From the NCBI RefSeq assembly GCF_000379185.1, contig NZ_KB900737.1:1-64000 (forward strand): a DNA stretch of 64,000 nt, given 5' to 3'. The notes beneath the pieces were generated by a model that had not been told where the DNA came from, did no database searches, and saw only the letters and a program-made list of their open reading frames with translations. The position numbers and the translations under genes are program-made. This stretch comes from Capnocytophaga cynodegmi DSM 19736 (GTDB lineage Bacteria > Bacteroidota > Bacteroidia > Flavobacteriales > Flavobacteriaceae). Within the stretch, counting starts at the first letter, position 1, and every line of letters starts with the position of its first letter. Of the stretch, positions 1 to 9,067 are shown piece after piece.

Positions 1-11
1 TATATATATAA

Positions 12-566
12 AATGATTTTTCTCTCCTGTGGCAAAAGAACATACGCGATTTTTTTAACAAAGAAGACAGCAAAAACAACCAATTACGAATACAAGAAAT
101 TTATACTTATAAAGATAATTTTATCGTAGTATCTACTTTCGGTATTTTAAGTCTGAACCCACAAGATGGTTCACTTATCTGGAAAACAGAGTCTTACGCT
201 CGTACTATGGAGGTCATTGGTAACTTTGGTTATGTTTGTACAAGTTTATCGCTTTACAGAGTCAATCTTGATAATGGCGAAATGTACGATTATGACAGGA
301 AATATTCACGACTTCCAGATTTTGAGTACGAGGGCAAAACTTATTGGGCGGCAGGGCATAATGTGGTTTATAATGAAGGATTACTTTGGTACTTGGTTTA
401 TGATGCTGGAGATTCCTTTGTTATTGCTATCGACCCAGAAACGGCTAATTATCAATGGATACACAAAATAGACACTTACGAAAAAGCCGATAAAATAGAA
501 TTTCACGATGATAAAATGTTTATTTCTGATACTGGCGGGGATTTGTTCATTTACGAGCGAAATTAA
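12..566 (+). pseudogene. PQQ-like beta-propeller protein, 5' end missing or broken
   Basis: The frame that ends at 566 reads as protein from about position 12, well before its first ATG at 207. Residues encoded at 144-190 (SLNPQDGSLIWKTES) and again near 430 (IDPETANYQW) are blades of a PQQ/WD-like beta-propeller. Immediately upstream the same frame has a TAA at 9-11, inside a TA dinucleotide run, and there is no ATG, GTG or TTG between that stop and 207. The gene is therefore either a truncated or frameshifted remnant, or the intact start lies outside the window and a frameshift sits at the edge. The function is unknown. The propeller fold assignment is fairly safe; the broken 5' end is seen directly, but its cause is inferred. 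Confidence 0.5.
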
Positions 567-773
567 AGGGGCTCAATATACGATTATTAAGAAATGTGTT
601 TGTAAATTGGATGATGTATCAAATGTATTGTAAAAACAATTTTTAAATGCGTTAAATATCAGTTTTTTATGAAATTATATTTTACGTTTTGGTAAAATGC
701 TCTATTTCTACTTTTGAGAAGGATTAGAAGCGTTTCAAATAAGTAAGGTAATACTTTGTATTTAATTTTTGTA

Positions 774-781
774 TATCTTTG
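774..781 (+). promoter_or_regulatory. putative -7 promoter box (TATCTTTG) for the 1510-residue protein gene
   Basis: This is an exact match to the Bacteroidota -7 consensus TAnnTTTG, 71 bp before the ATG at 853. A TTTG lies upstream at 755-758, but the spacing (15) is shorter than the usual 19-21. Confidence 0.45.
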
Positions 782-852
782 GAATTTCTTTATAAGAAAA
801 CAGAAGTAGATTCTTTGATTTTTACAGAATCATCAACTTTAATTGATTCACT

Positions 853-3800
853 ATGGTACGCATTTTTCTTTTTTTTGTTTTGTTTTTGTCCTTTTTTGAG
901 GTTATTTTTTCTCAAGAACATCCTTTGGGAGCGACTTTTGAGCAAACTCGCTGGGCAGAAACCTTAGAAGACATCACAGAGCTTCCTGTTGGTATACGAG
1001 AGACGAAGGATGGGATGGAATATGCCATTATCATCACTCAAGCTACTTTTTTGCCTGAGCAGACGTTAGTCAATGCGTATGCTCGTCTTACGGTACCTGA
1101 TAGTGAGAGTCCTACGGGTAAAAAGCAGCTTTTTTTTGGAGCTACGGGGCTTTCGTTTTCGTATGAAGGACAAATAGTGGGCGATATGCGTCTTTCTCTT
1201 TTGGGAGATTTCACGGTGAGTTCCAACAAGAATTGGGAGTTTTTGCTTCGTGGTGGAGGCATTGATACACGCACGGGTGATACGGTTGGTGATTTGACGT
1301 ATATTACCTTTGATTGTGATGGTTTGCGTGAGATAGCCTTAAATGGCGTGATTCGCGTATCTCCGCAGTTGATAGTGCCTGTTGATGAGCGTACATATAC
1401 CCCGATACTTAACGGAAGAGTAGAAACTTCAGTGGCTTTAAAGGCTGAAAGCTGGAACAATCTGCTGTTAAGGGTTTCTTTACCTGCATTTGCCATTACC
1501 AAACAAGTACAGAACAGTGACCGAGGTGCTTTTGTGTTTGAGTCAGAGGACATCATTCTGGATATGAGCGACACGCATAATGCAGAGGGGATGTTTTTGC
1601 CTCAAGGTTATGAGGAGTATTTAGTAGCTGAAGCGGAGTCGTGGCGTGGTTTTTATATGGGTAAATTAAAAATTACCTTACCAGAAGAATTTAAAAAGTC
1701 CGAAGCGAGAGTGAGTTTTTCGGCAGAGCGTTTTATTTTGGATTCGTACGGCGTTTCGGGTAGTTTTTCAGCGGAGAACTTAATTTCTCTTAATGAAGGT
1801 ACTACGGCAGGCGGAGAAAATGCGTGGCGGTATTCATTGGATTTTATTAAAGCAGATTTTATGGCTTCTAAAATCAAGGGAGGGGCTCTCTCTGGGCGAA
1901 TGTTGCTTCCTATTGAATCGGCTGATGATTCAGAAGATACGGCTGATGTTGCTGCTAATGACAAAGCGAAAAAATCAAGTGAAAAAGGTATTCTTTTTAC
2001 GGGAACTTTTACCGATGATGACTATATGCTTAGGGCTTCCTCTTTGGAAAAGCTCAATTTTGATTTATGGAGAGCCCAAGCCACTATTGAACCATCGTCA
2101 TACCTTGAGTTGAGAGTAAAGAATAAGAAATTCATTCCTAAAGCGGTTCTTAACGGACAAATGTCTCTGCGTGAAAATAGCACTGATAAGAACAGCTACG
2201 AATTTAACGGTATCACTTTTCGCAAATTTACACTTCAAACCGAAGAACCTTATATTTCTGCAGAACATTTTGGAGTTACGGGTGAGCAACGTTTAGCTAA
2301 TTTTCCTGTAAGTGTGAAAGATGTGAATGTCAATTTCAAAGGCAATAGAGCGATGTTGAATTTTGGCATTCGTGTAGGTTTACAGAAAGATAAATTTTCT
2401 GCCGAAGGAGGATTTAGTATTTATGCTAAAAGAGAAAAGGCTTCTTGGCGATATGACACTTTTGACGTCAGTGAATTAGCCTTAAATAATGTAGATGTTG
2501 TGGTGGCTACTGTGTCAGGAAGGCTCAAACTGATGAAAGATGACCCACTTTATGGCAATGGTTTTAGAGCGATGTTGGCAGTAGAGATTGAAAATCCTGC
2601 CATTAAGGTAGATGCTAATGCCGTATTTGGGAATAAGGATTTTCGTTATTGGGGGTTTGATGCTGCTGTTGATGGTTTAAATATTCCAGCTTCGTTTGTG
2701 AATATCACGGGCTTTGTTGGAGGAGCTTACTACCGAATGCGTCCTGAAGATGGTACAATGGCCAATAAAGACAAGGAAGGTAATATATCGGGGATAAAAA
2801 GAGCCTTTGAGCTTATTCCAGATGCATCGGTGGAATTGGAGTTAAAGGCTGGTGTATTAGGAGCTTTTCAGAGTAAAAATGTAGCTTCTTTTATGGCTGT
2901 TTTAAGCCTCCAAACCAATAAAAAAGGAGGACTTGCCCGTGTTGGTATTGATGGGGAGGCTACCATAATGTATGCTTTACAGGACAAATTGGATAATCCT
3001 TTTGAATCTCTGCAAGAGGGGTTTACTTCGCAAGTAAATAACCTGATTAATATGGAAAAACTTAAGAAGAATGATTTAGATAAAGTTTTAGTGTTGGATA
3101 ATAATAACACTCCTTCACAAGTGGATGTTTCTTTGGATAAAAATGGAAAAGTAAAGCAAGCTCCTATTTATGCTACAATGGCAATGAATTATGATTTTAG
3201 CCAAAAAGCCTTTCACGCCAATATGGAAGCTTATGTAAATGTTGCCGGAGGTGTTATAAAGGGTAAGGGCAACAACGGACTGGCGGGGAGAGCTGTGATT
3301 CATATCGACCCTAAAGATTGGTATATTCATATTGGTACTTCGCGTGAGATGATAGGCTTGCAAGTAGGTTTTGGTAACTTAAGTGTAGATGCACAAAGTT
3401 ACTTTATGATAGGAACGAAAATTTATGAAACTCCCGAGCCTCCTGCCAAAGTAGCTGAAATTTTAGGAATGAAAGCAAGTAACTTAGGGTATATGCAAAG
3501 CCTCAATCAGGTTAGGGAAGGAAAAGGATTTGCTTTTGGCTCTCATTTGAATTTTGATACGGGCGATATCAATGCAGGATTTATTTATGCTCGATTTGCT
3601 GCGGGTTTAGGTTCGGATATAATGCTGAAAAACTATGGCAATACTCATTGTAAAAACCGCAGTGGAGAGCTTGGAATCAATGGTTGGTATGCCAGTGGGC
3701 AAACGTATGTTTATCTTCAAGGAGAGTTGGGAATACGAGTACGATTGTTTTTTGTTCGCAAAAATATTCCAATTCTTAAAGCGGGAGTTGCTGCTATTTT

Positions 3801-5385
3801 GCAAGGGTCAGGACCCAATCCTTTTTGGGCGAGAGGTTATTTGGGCGGATACTACAACGTATTGGGAGGGCTTGTTAAGGGTCGCTTCCGACTCAAAATG
3901 GAATTTGGTGAGCAGTGTGAGCTTGCTCAGCAGGAAGTTTTAGGCGGAATGAAAATCATTTCCGAAGTGTCTCCTTCTGATAAGAGCACGAATGTAGATG
4001 TGTTCATTGCTCCTCAGGTAAGTTTCAATCTTGAAGTGGAAAAACCTATTGTTATTCCTGAAGATGATGGCGACCATACGTATGTTGTAAAATTGGAAAA
4101 ATTGGAAATGACCGATGAAAAAGGTGGTACAATTAAAGGCAAATTGGAATTTGGAAAATCTTCTGATGTGGTGAATTTTATTCCTACAGAGACGCTTTCT
4201 TCTAATACGAAATACAAAATTACCGCTCAGGTGAGTTTTCAGGAATTAAAGGGCAATTCCTATCAAACTGTGATGGTAGATGGCAAGAAGGCTTTGGAGG
4301 TGGAAGAACGAACTTTTGTTACGGGAGTAGCTCCAGAATACATTCCTAACAAAAATATCCAATATGCATATCCAATACTTGACCAAAAAAACTATTTTGT
4401 AGATGAAACCAAAAATGCGTTTATACAGCTCAAGCAAGGTCAGGCGTATTTGTTTGAGTCCGATAACTGGGAAACACAGTTATATTTGATTTCAGAGAAC
4501 GGAAATAAACTAACAGCTCAGCCCAGTTATAATGCTGCTAAGAATGCAATTACCTATACAATGCCAAAGCTTGATACAGGGGCAAAATACACCCTTTCCA
4601 TAGTAAGTTATAGCAAAAATAGTATGAAAAAAGGCAAAATAACCACATCTGAGAGAGAAACAAAACGAGTTGAAGGGGGGTACGATACCATAGAAAAAGA
4701 GACTTCTGCTGCTTTCAAAAGCAACAAAGCCCAAGCCTCTGTTAAAGAAGGAAGTTTCGAACGATTAACGTACAGTTTTAAAGCTAGTAAATACAAATCA
4801 CTCAAACAGAAGATGAATGCTTTTAAAACGGAGCGAAAACTTTGGGATAAAATCTCTTCGGACGTAGTGACGTTATTTAACAATATGAATACAGACGAAT
4901 CTTTTGAAGTTACTGAGCTTTTAGGAACAGTATACACCGACGGAAAGCCTTTGTTTTATACAGAGGCGGTATTGGATGATGCTTACGATGCTGTATTTAA
5001 AAAATATTTATATACAAATCCGCAAGTTATCAGTATCTTAAGAAGAGGTTCATCGAATGAAAAAATAGGTTTTCCTCCTAAAGAGGCAATCTCTGTGGTG
5101 AGTTCGTATGCGGAAAATTTACAAAATAATTCACAGGGTTCCATACTTAAACGTCTTTTTCCGTATCGTTATGATGTGTTAGTATATTACAGAAATGACT
5201 GGACTGAACTTGGCAGACGTATTTCAGATAATTTAACAAGAGGCATATTAAATCCTACTTGGGAGGCTGAATTTATGGAACGAAACTTCCCTGCAATTCC
5301 TGAGAAAAAATACAATGCAATTTTAAAATATCGCCTACCTAATGGGGAAATCACATCAGAAGTACCATACTATTATCAATTTTAA
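853..5385 (+). CDS. very large exported protein of unknown function with an Ig-like domain
   Basis: The product has 1510 residues. A hydrophobic signal peptide occupies residues 1-20, ending in a VIFS-type cleavage region, so the protein leaves the cytoplasm. Residues about 20-1020 are rich in beta-strand patterns with alternating polar and hydrophobic residues and glycines. A segment at about 1030-1160 (starting SEVSPSDKSTNVDV) looks like a bacterial Ig-like domain of the SbsA/Big_5 type. The C-terminal 350 residues are charged and do not resemble a type IX secretion sorting domain. It is convergent with porV and separated from it by a hairpin. I do not recognise the family. A periplasmic or surface scaffold is a guess. 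Confidence 0.85.
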   Translation: MVRIFLFFVLFLSFFEVIFSQEHPLGATFEQTRWAETLEDITELPVGIRETKDGMEYAIIITQATFLPEQTLVNAYARLTVPDSESPTGKKQLFFGATGLSFSYEGQIVGDMRLSLLGDFTVSSNKNWEFLLRGGGIDTRTGDTVGDLTYITFDCDGLREIALNGVIRVSPQLIVPVDERTYTPILNGRVETSVALKAESWNNLLLRVSLPAFAITKQVQNSDRGAFVFESEDIILDMSDTHNAEGMFLPQGYEEYLVAEAESWRGFYMGKLKITLPEEFKKSEARVSFSAERFILDSYGVSGSFSAENLISLNEGTTAGGENAWRYSLDFIKADFMASKIKGGALSGRMLLPIESADDSEDTADVAANDKAKKSSEKGILFTGTFTDDDYMLRASSLEKLNFDLWRAQATIEPSSYLELRVKNKKFIPKAVLNGQMSLRENSTDKNSYEFNGITFRKFTLQTEEPYISAEHFGVTGEQRLANFPVSVKDVNVNFKGNRAMLNFGIRVGLQKDKFSAEGGFSIYAKREKASWRYDTFDVSELALNNVDVVVATVSGRLKLMKDDPLYGNGFRAMLAVEIENPAIKVDANAVFGNKDFRYWGFDAAVDGLNIPASFVNITGFVGGAYYRMRPEDGTMANKDKEGNISGIKRAFELIPDASVELELKAGVLGAFQSKNVASFMAVLSLQTNKKGGLARVGIDGEATIMYALQDKLDNPFESLQEGFTSQVNNLINMEKLKKNDLDKVLVLDNNNTPSQVDVSLDKNGKVKQAPIYATMAMNYDFSQKAFHANMEAYVNVAGGVIKGKGNNGLAGRAVIHIDPKDWYIHIGTSREMIGLQVGFGNLSVDAQSYFMIGTKIYETPEPPAKVAEILGMKASNLGYMQSLNQVREGKGFAFGSHLNFDTGDINAGFIYARFAAGLGSDIMLKNYGNTHCKNRSGELGINGWYASGQTYVYLQGELGIRVRLFFVRKNIPILKAGVAAILQGSGPNPFWARGYLGGYYNVLGGLVKGRFRLKMEFGEQCELAQQEVLGGMKIISEVSPSDKSTNVDVFIAPQVSFNLEVEKPIVIPEDDGDHTYVVKLEKLEMTDEKGGTIKGKLEFGKSSDVVNFIPTETLSSNTKYKITAQVSFQELKGNSYQTVMVDGKKALEVEERTFVTGVAPEYIPNKNIQYAYPILDQKNYFVDETKNAFIQLKQGQAYLFESDNWETQLYLISENGNKLTAQPSYNAAKNAITYTMPKLDTGAKYTLSIVSYSKNSMKKGKITTSERETKRVEGGYDTIEKETSAAFKSNKAQASVKEGSFERLTYSFKASKYKSLKQKMNAFKTERKLWDKISSDVVTLFNNMNTDESFEVTELLGTVYTDGKPLFYTEAVLDDAYDAVFKKYLYTNPQVISILRRGSSNEKIGFPPKEAISVVSSYAENLQNNSQGSILKRLFPYRYDVLVYYRNDWTELGRRISDNLTRGILNPTWEAEFMERNFPAIPEKKYNAILKYRLPNGEITSEVPYYYQF

Positions 5386-5400
5386 TGTGTAAAGAAGCAA

Positions 5401-5442
5401 AGTCCATTACTTGATTAATATTGATTAATACAGTAATGGACT
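5401..5442. terminator. hairpin between convergent genes
   Basis: Arms AGTCCATTACT (5401-5411) and AGTAATGGACT (5432-5442) are perfectly complementary around a 20-base loop that itself contains TGATTAATA twice. It lies between two convergent genes, so it probably ends transcription in one or both directions. Confidence 0.6.
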
Positions 5443-5451
5443 CTTTGTGTT

Positions 5452-6606
5452 TTAAAGCTTACATTGTAGTGCAATTCTTAAAGAAGAGCTCATTGGGTTA
5501 TTTGTTTTTGCTGTTGAAAAAAGGTATGAAAAATCAATTTGCCACGATTGTATTCGAAACCCTGTACCTAATGTCAGATACTTTCTGTCTCCCTTATTTT
5601 TGTGCTGATTGAAATAACCTGTTCGTACAAATAAGGTTTCATTATAGGCGTATTCAAAACCTAATGACCAAGAAATTTCTTGTAATTCCTCCGAAAAACC
5701 ATTAGGGGCATCGCCAAATGATTGGAAAATACCTTGCAAGAAATCAACATTTGGGCTTTTTCCCGCTACAATTTCAGTAGGTTCAGTAGGCTCTTGAATG
5801 CCATTGCCATTAGTGTCATTAAAACCATACTTGGCTGGTGAAGGAACGAGTAATTTATTGATTTCTAAAAGAAACTGAAAATGGTTGTAACTATTAGTTT
5901 GTAAGTTGTACCCCGCACCTAATTTAAGGTTGGTAGGTAAGAAAAAAGTCTGTCCTAATTTTTCATATTGCACTTTACCACCAATGTTTGAAATTTGGAA
6001 TCCCCAAGTATATTTTCCGAAATAATTACCTATTAGATGTTCCTTGGAAGAATAGAAACCGCAGATGTCAAAAGCAACCCCTCTGGCTACATTGCTTTCT
6101 TCTATAGGGAGCCTTAAATTTGAGTTCAAATAACGAGTGGTAATACCCATTGCGTAGTGAGAACTCAGCTGCAAACTATAGGAAACGTCAAATGTAAATT
6201 CAGAGGGACGAAAATCTCCCAGAATGTAAATGTCTTTACCAAAACCGCGAGTAAGTGTTACATTTCCTATATTGAAATAATTAAAGCTTCCAGCCCAAGC
6301 TCCTCGCTTTGTTTTTTTGTAGTATACAAGATTTCCTATGAAAATATCTTGTACTGCCCGATTTAGATAGGGAGCATACGCCATTGCAAAGGCAGATTTT
6401 TCCTTTGCAAAAATATATTTGGAAGCATTCCAATGTTGAGAAAAAACGTCTGGTGTTGAGGCTACTCCCAAGTCTCCCTTACCACAAGCTATGGCATCAG
6501 TACCTAGTAATAAGAAAGGAAATGCAGTTGAAATAGGGCGTTTCTCTTGTGGAAAAACATAACAAACACCAATCATAAACACAAGTACTGAAAGGAAAGA
6601 CTTCAT
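5452..6606 (-). CDS. porV: PorV/LptO-like outer-membrane protein of the type IX secretion system
   Basis: The product has 384 residues, with a signal peptide at about 1-19 (ends VFPQ). After it comes the family hallmark: ISTAFPFLLLGTDA, then a Gly-rich segment, then DVFSQHWNASKY, matching the PorV pattern of a mature N-terminus followed by FSQxWNPAKY. The C-terminus (NNPMSSSLRIALQCKL) fits the last beta-strand of an outer-membrane barrel. PorV belongs to the FadL-like barrels; it shuttles type IX substrates from the SprA translocon to the PorU attachment complex. No porU lies next to it here, so this copy may be a stand-alone porV or a paralogue. Confidence 0.82.
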   Translation of the reverse strand: MKSFLSVLVFMIGVCYVFPQEKRPISTAFPFLLLGTDAIACGKGDLGVASTPDVFSQHWNASKYIFAKEKSAFAMAYAPYLNRAVQDIFIGNLVYYKKTKRGAWAGSFNYFNIGNVTLTRGFGKDIYILGDFRPSEFTFDVSYSLQLSSHYAMGITTRYLNSNLRLPIEESNVARGVAFDICGFYSSKEHLIGNYFGKYTWGFQISNIGGKVQYEKLGQTFFLPTNLKLGAGYNLQTNSYNHFQFLLEINKLLVPSPAKYGFNDTNGNGIQEPTEPTEIVAGKSPNVDFLQGIFQSFGDAPNGFSEELQEISWSLGFEYAYNETLFVRTGYFNQHKNKGDRKYLTLGTGFRIQSWQIDFSYLFSTAKTNNPMSSSLRIALQCKL

Positions 6607-6682
6607 AACTATCTTATTTTTGGGAATGTAATATTAATGATGTCCTCATATCTCTAGGAAAGCATTCTGAAAAAACTTTCTG

Positions 6683-6690
6683 CAAATATA
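6683..6690 (-). promoter_or_regulatory. putative -7 promoter box for porV
   Basis: Read on the minus strand this is TATATTTG, an exact TAnnTTTG match, 77 bp before the porV start. Confidence 0.5.
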
Positions 6691-6828
6691 GTTTTTTTCA
6701 GTTAAAAGTTAATTATAATATAAATAATTAAACTGATGACTTACGATGGGATTACTTGCGTTTAGTATTAATCGTTCAAGCAATGGGATGATTCAAATTT
6801 TTATGTTAGGTCAATATTATAATTCTAA

Positions 6829-8067
6829 TTAAATCAAAGCCATATCAATAATTTCATCTAATTTCTTGTCCGGTAACGAATTGAGATAAGCCATCGTAGA
6901 ATTAATATCTTTCTGTCCTAATGCTTGTCTGATAATATCTACTGATACATTTTTAAACTTTAAAGCCGTAGCAAAAGAATGTCTAGCACAGTAATAGGTT
7001 ATATGTTTATTAATTCCTAAATTTTGGATAATGACCTTTAAACTTGGGTTGATATATTTGTTCAAATATTTGTGAGATTTATTTTTCAAATAAGTAATAT
7101 CTGCATTATTATTCTGCACGATATTGAAAAGATATTCAGAGGAATCATCCGATAGGTATTTTTTCATAATATCTTTGTTGTATCCAGCTAATTTAAAGGT
7201 CACGGGTACATTTGTTTTGGTTCTGATAAAAGTCAAATTTTCGCTCGATAATGCACTTTTCTTTAGCTTTAGTAAATCTATAAAGTTAATTCCTCTTGAG
7301 TAGTAGCTAAATAGAAACATATCTTTTGCAAAAGCTTCTCGATTATCTTTGGGTACATAAGTCTTCAAAGCCTGAATTTCATCTTCATCTAAAAACTCTT
7401 TTTTAGCATCGGTTTTTATTTTTGAAATCTTGTAATCCTTAAAGGGATATTGTGCTTCTTTAATGATTTTTGAAGTAATGGCTTGATTAAAAATATAGCG
7501 CATCGTTCGCATCCTGATAGCTATCGTTGTTGGTGAATTACCTTTTTCATAGCAATAGAATTCATATTTTTTCAATGATAAAAAAGTTATCTCATTAAAT
7601 CCGATTTCTTTCTTGTTAAAAAATTTTTGTAGTGAATTTAGAGTATCTTTTTCAATTCTTGCTGAACCTATCTTACCTGAAACTTTTTGATTGTTTATAC
7701 TTTGTAATAAATACTCTGTGAAGGAAGCAGTCTTATTTTTTCCTTTGTATTTTTTTACACTTTCTATAAGGTCAGGTAAGGAATAGGGAATATTTCTATC
7801 TTCAAAGTCTTCAATAATATCCTGAATAATCTTTTTATATTTTTCGATAAAGGTATTGAGTTTTTTGTGCTCAGGGTGGTTTTTCTTTACTCTCTCTGTT
7901 TCATAGCTCCATTGTTCTTCCTTACAAGATTTCCTGATGGATAAACTTGTGTTTTTTCTGTCTTTTATAAACGTAATGATGATACTTCTTTCACCATTTA
8001 CTTTTGGGTTGTTTTTAAGTGTGAATTGAAAAGTGGTCATAACTTTTGACGAACATTTGACGAACAT
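6829..8067 (-). CDS. tyrosine-type site-specific integrase
   Basis: The product has 412 residues in the usual Bacteroidota phage/mobile-element integrase layout: an N-terminal arm-binding region, a SAM-like core-binding domain (about 110-220) and a C-terminal catalytic domain. Visible catalytic elements are the first Arg in YYSRGINF (about 258), the box II segment CARHSFAT (about 361) and the nucleophilic Tyr in STMAYLN (about 392). Two starts are possible: 8067, or MTTFQF at 8040. An 11-bp tandem repeat (TTTGACGAACA, 8045-8066) spans them. The gene faces a tRNA fragment 120 bp away, as expected for an integrase at the end of a tRNA-targeted element. No excisionase or conjugation genes are visible between it and porV. 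Confidence 0.93.
   Translation of the reverse strand: MFVKCSSKVMTTFQFTLKNNPKVNGERSIIITFIKDRKNTSLSIRKSCKEEQWSYETERVKKNHPEHKKLNTFIEKYKKIIQDIIEDFEDRNIPYSLPDLIESVKKYKGKNKTASFTEYLLQSINNQKVSGKIGSARIEKDTLNSLQKFFNKKEIGFNEITFLSLKKYEFYCYEKGNSPTTIAIRMRTMRYIFNQAITSKIIKEAQYPFKDYKISKIKTDAKKEFLDEDEIQALKTYVPKDNREAFAKDMFLFSYYSRGINFIDLLKLKKSALSSENLTFIRTKTNVPVTFKLAGYNKDIMKKYLSDDSSEYLFNIVQNNNADITYLKNKSHKYLNKYINPSLKVIIQNLGINKHITYYCARHSFATALKFKNVSVDIIRQALGQKDINSTMAYLNSLPDKKLDEIIDMALI
8045..8066. repeat. 11-bp tandem direct repeat at the integrase start
   Basis: TTTGACGAACA occurs twice in tandem (8045-8055 and 8056-8066). The position between integrase and attachment site suits an integrase arm site or an autoregulatory site, though it also overlaps the alternative first codons of the gene. 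Confidence 0.55.
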
Positions 8068-8190
8068 TAATGTCGTAAAAGTAACATAAAATAAGATAAT
8101 AACAAAATTATTTTAGTGGCAATATGTTGATTTATAGTATAAATATAATAAAAATGGAATTAAATAAACTACAATAAACAATAAAAAATA

Positions 8191-8235
8191 TGACTCATAA
8201 TCAGGTGGTCGCTGGTTCGAGCCCAGCTGGGACCA
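8191..8235 (+). repeat. 3' fragment of tRNA-Met(CAT): attachment site (attR-like) of an integrated element
   Basis: The segment holds an anticodon loop CTCATAA (anticodon CAT at 8196-8198), the 3' anticodon strand TCAGG, the variable loop TGGTC, a perfect T arm (GCTGG TTCGAGC CCAGC) and the acceptor strand TGGGACC plus A. The upstream half is absent: only TGA of the 5' anticodon strand remains, and no D arm or 5' acceptor is seen. The fragment reads on the plus strand, so the intact tRNA should lie to the left, beyond the window, with the element between. The CAT anticodon could be elongator Met or the Ile precursor; the stem sequence favours elongator Met. Confidence 0.8.
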
Positions 8236-8245
8236 CAAAGAAAAT

Positions 8246-8276
8246 AAAGGCTTTACAAGAATGTGAAGCCTTTTTT
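8246..8276 (+). terminator. rho-independent terminator behind the tRNA fragment
   Basis: A 12-bp stem AAAGGCTTTACA / TGTGAAGCCTTT (one G-U pair), a 4-base loop and a T run. It is the kind of terminator expected downstream of a real tRNA gene and was probably retained from it. Confidence 0.7.
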
Positions 8277-8308
8277 GTTTTCATTATAGAAATATCATAA
8301 AATTTCAT

Positions 8309-8818
8309 CTAATCTTCAATCCACGAGGCGTATTTTACGTAATTATCAGCTGTTTTTCGTATAGATTGTTTTTGCTCTTCTGATAAACTCTTTATTTTCT
8401 TGGCAGGAACACCAGCATAGATGCTTCCAGACTCAATATGAGTATGCTCGGTAACTACTGCACCAGCTGCAATGATACTATCACTTTCAACAACGCATCC
8501 ATCCATTACGATACTTCCCATTCCGATTAACACATTACTGTGAATAGTACAACCGTGAACGATGGCATTATGTCCAATAGATACATTATCGGCTATTTCT
8601 GTGGAATGTTTTTCATAAGTTGCGTGAATAACAGCGCCGTCTTGTACGTTTACTTTATTTCCAATCTGAATACTATTTACATCGCCCCGAATCACGGCAT
8701 TATACCAAATGGTACATTGATTGCCTACAGAAACATCTCCTGTGATTGTTGCATTTTCAGCAATAAAACAATCTTCTCCAAAAGAAGGCTCTTTTCCATT
8801 AACTTTTTTGATAATCAT
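8309..8818 (-). CDS. gamma-class carbonic anhydrase family protein (left-handed beta-helix)
   Basis: The 169 residues show hexapeptide repeats typical of a left-handed parallel beta-helix across residues 10-140, followed by a C-terminal helix. The sequence RGDVNSIQIG and NVQDGAVIHA carries the Arg, Asp and Gln positions and the first zinc-ligand His; IGHNAIVHG supplies the other two His ligands. This is the YrdA/PaaY/gamma-carbonic-anhydrase family. Members bind a metal between subunits of a trimer; some hydrate CO2 and many have no demonstrated activity. It stands alone at the right edge of the integrated element, so it is probably chromosomal. Confidence 0.88.
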   Translation of the reverse strand: MIIKKVNGKEPSFGEDCFIAENATITGDVSVGNQCTIWYNAVIRGDVNSIQIGNKVNVQDGAVIHATYEKHSTEIADNVSIGHNAIVHGCTIHSNVLIGMGSIVMDGCVVESDSIIAAGAVVTEHTHIESGSIYAGVPAKKIKSLSEEQKQSIRKTADNYVKYASWIED

Positions 8819-8987
8819 CTTGCTATATTTTTTGATGAAAATTCAATTGATGAAATTTCATTGCCACGAAAATACAGAATTATTCTTTATGATTGATTAA
8901 TTTTTCAGAAAAAATATTATTTATAAATGATTATATTGCTGATTTACAGATGTAAATTGGGCTTTCTAGCTGATGTGAAAAGAGAAG

Positions 8988-9013
8988 GTAACCCAATTCC
9001 TCTTTTTCGTAAC
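8988..9013 (+). promoter_or_regulatory. putative HTCS operator A (GTAAC direct repeat, 21-bp period)
   Basis: GTAAC at 8988-8992 and 9009-9013 starts exactly 21 bp apart, with AATTC between. The same arrangement occurs at 11748-11773 and 26626-26651. A -7 box variant TAATTTAG follows at 9045-9052, 36 bp after the second GTAAC start, and no good -33 box is visible, which fits an activator-dependent promoter for the GH2 gene at 9068. Confidence 0.65.
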
Positions 9014-9067
9014 ATTTGAGATAGATTTATTATTTGTATAGGAGTAATTTAGCCAAAAAATAAATTT

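Noticed and set aside
8191-8235. Complete tRNA gene
   Set aside because: The 5' acceptor strand, D arm and two bases of the anticodon stem are absent; only the 3' part matches.
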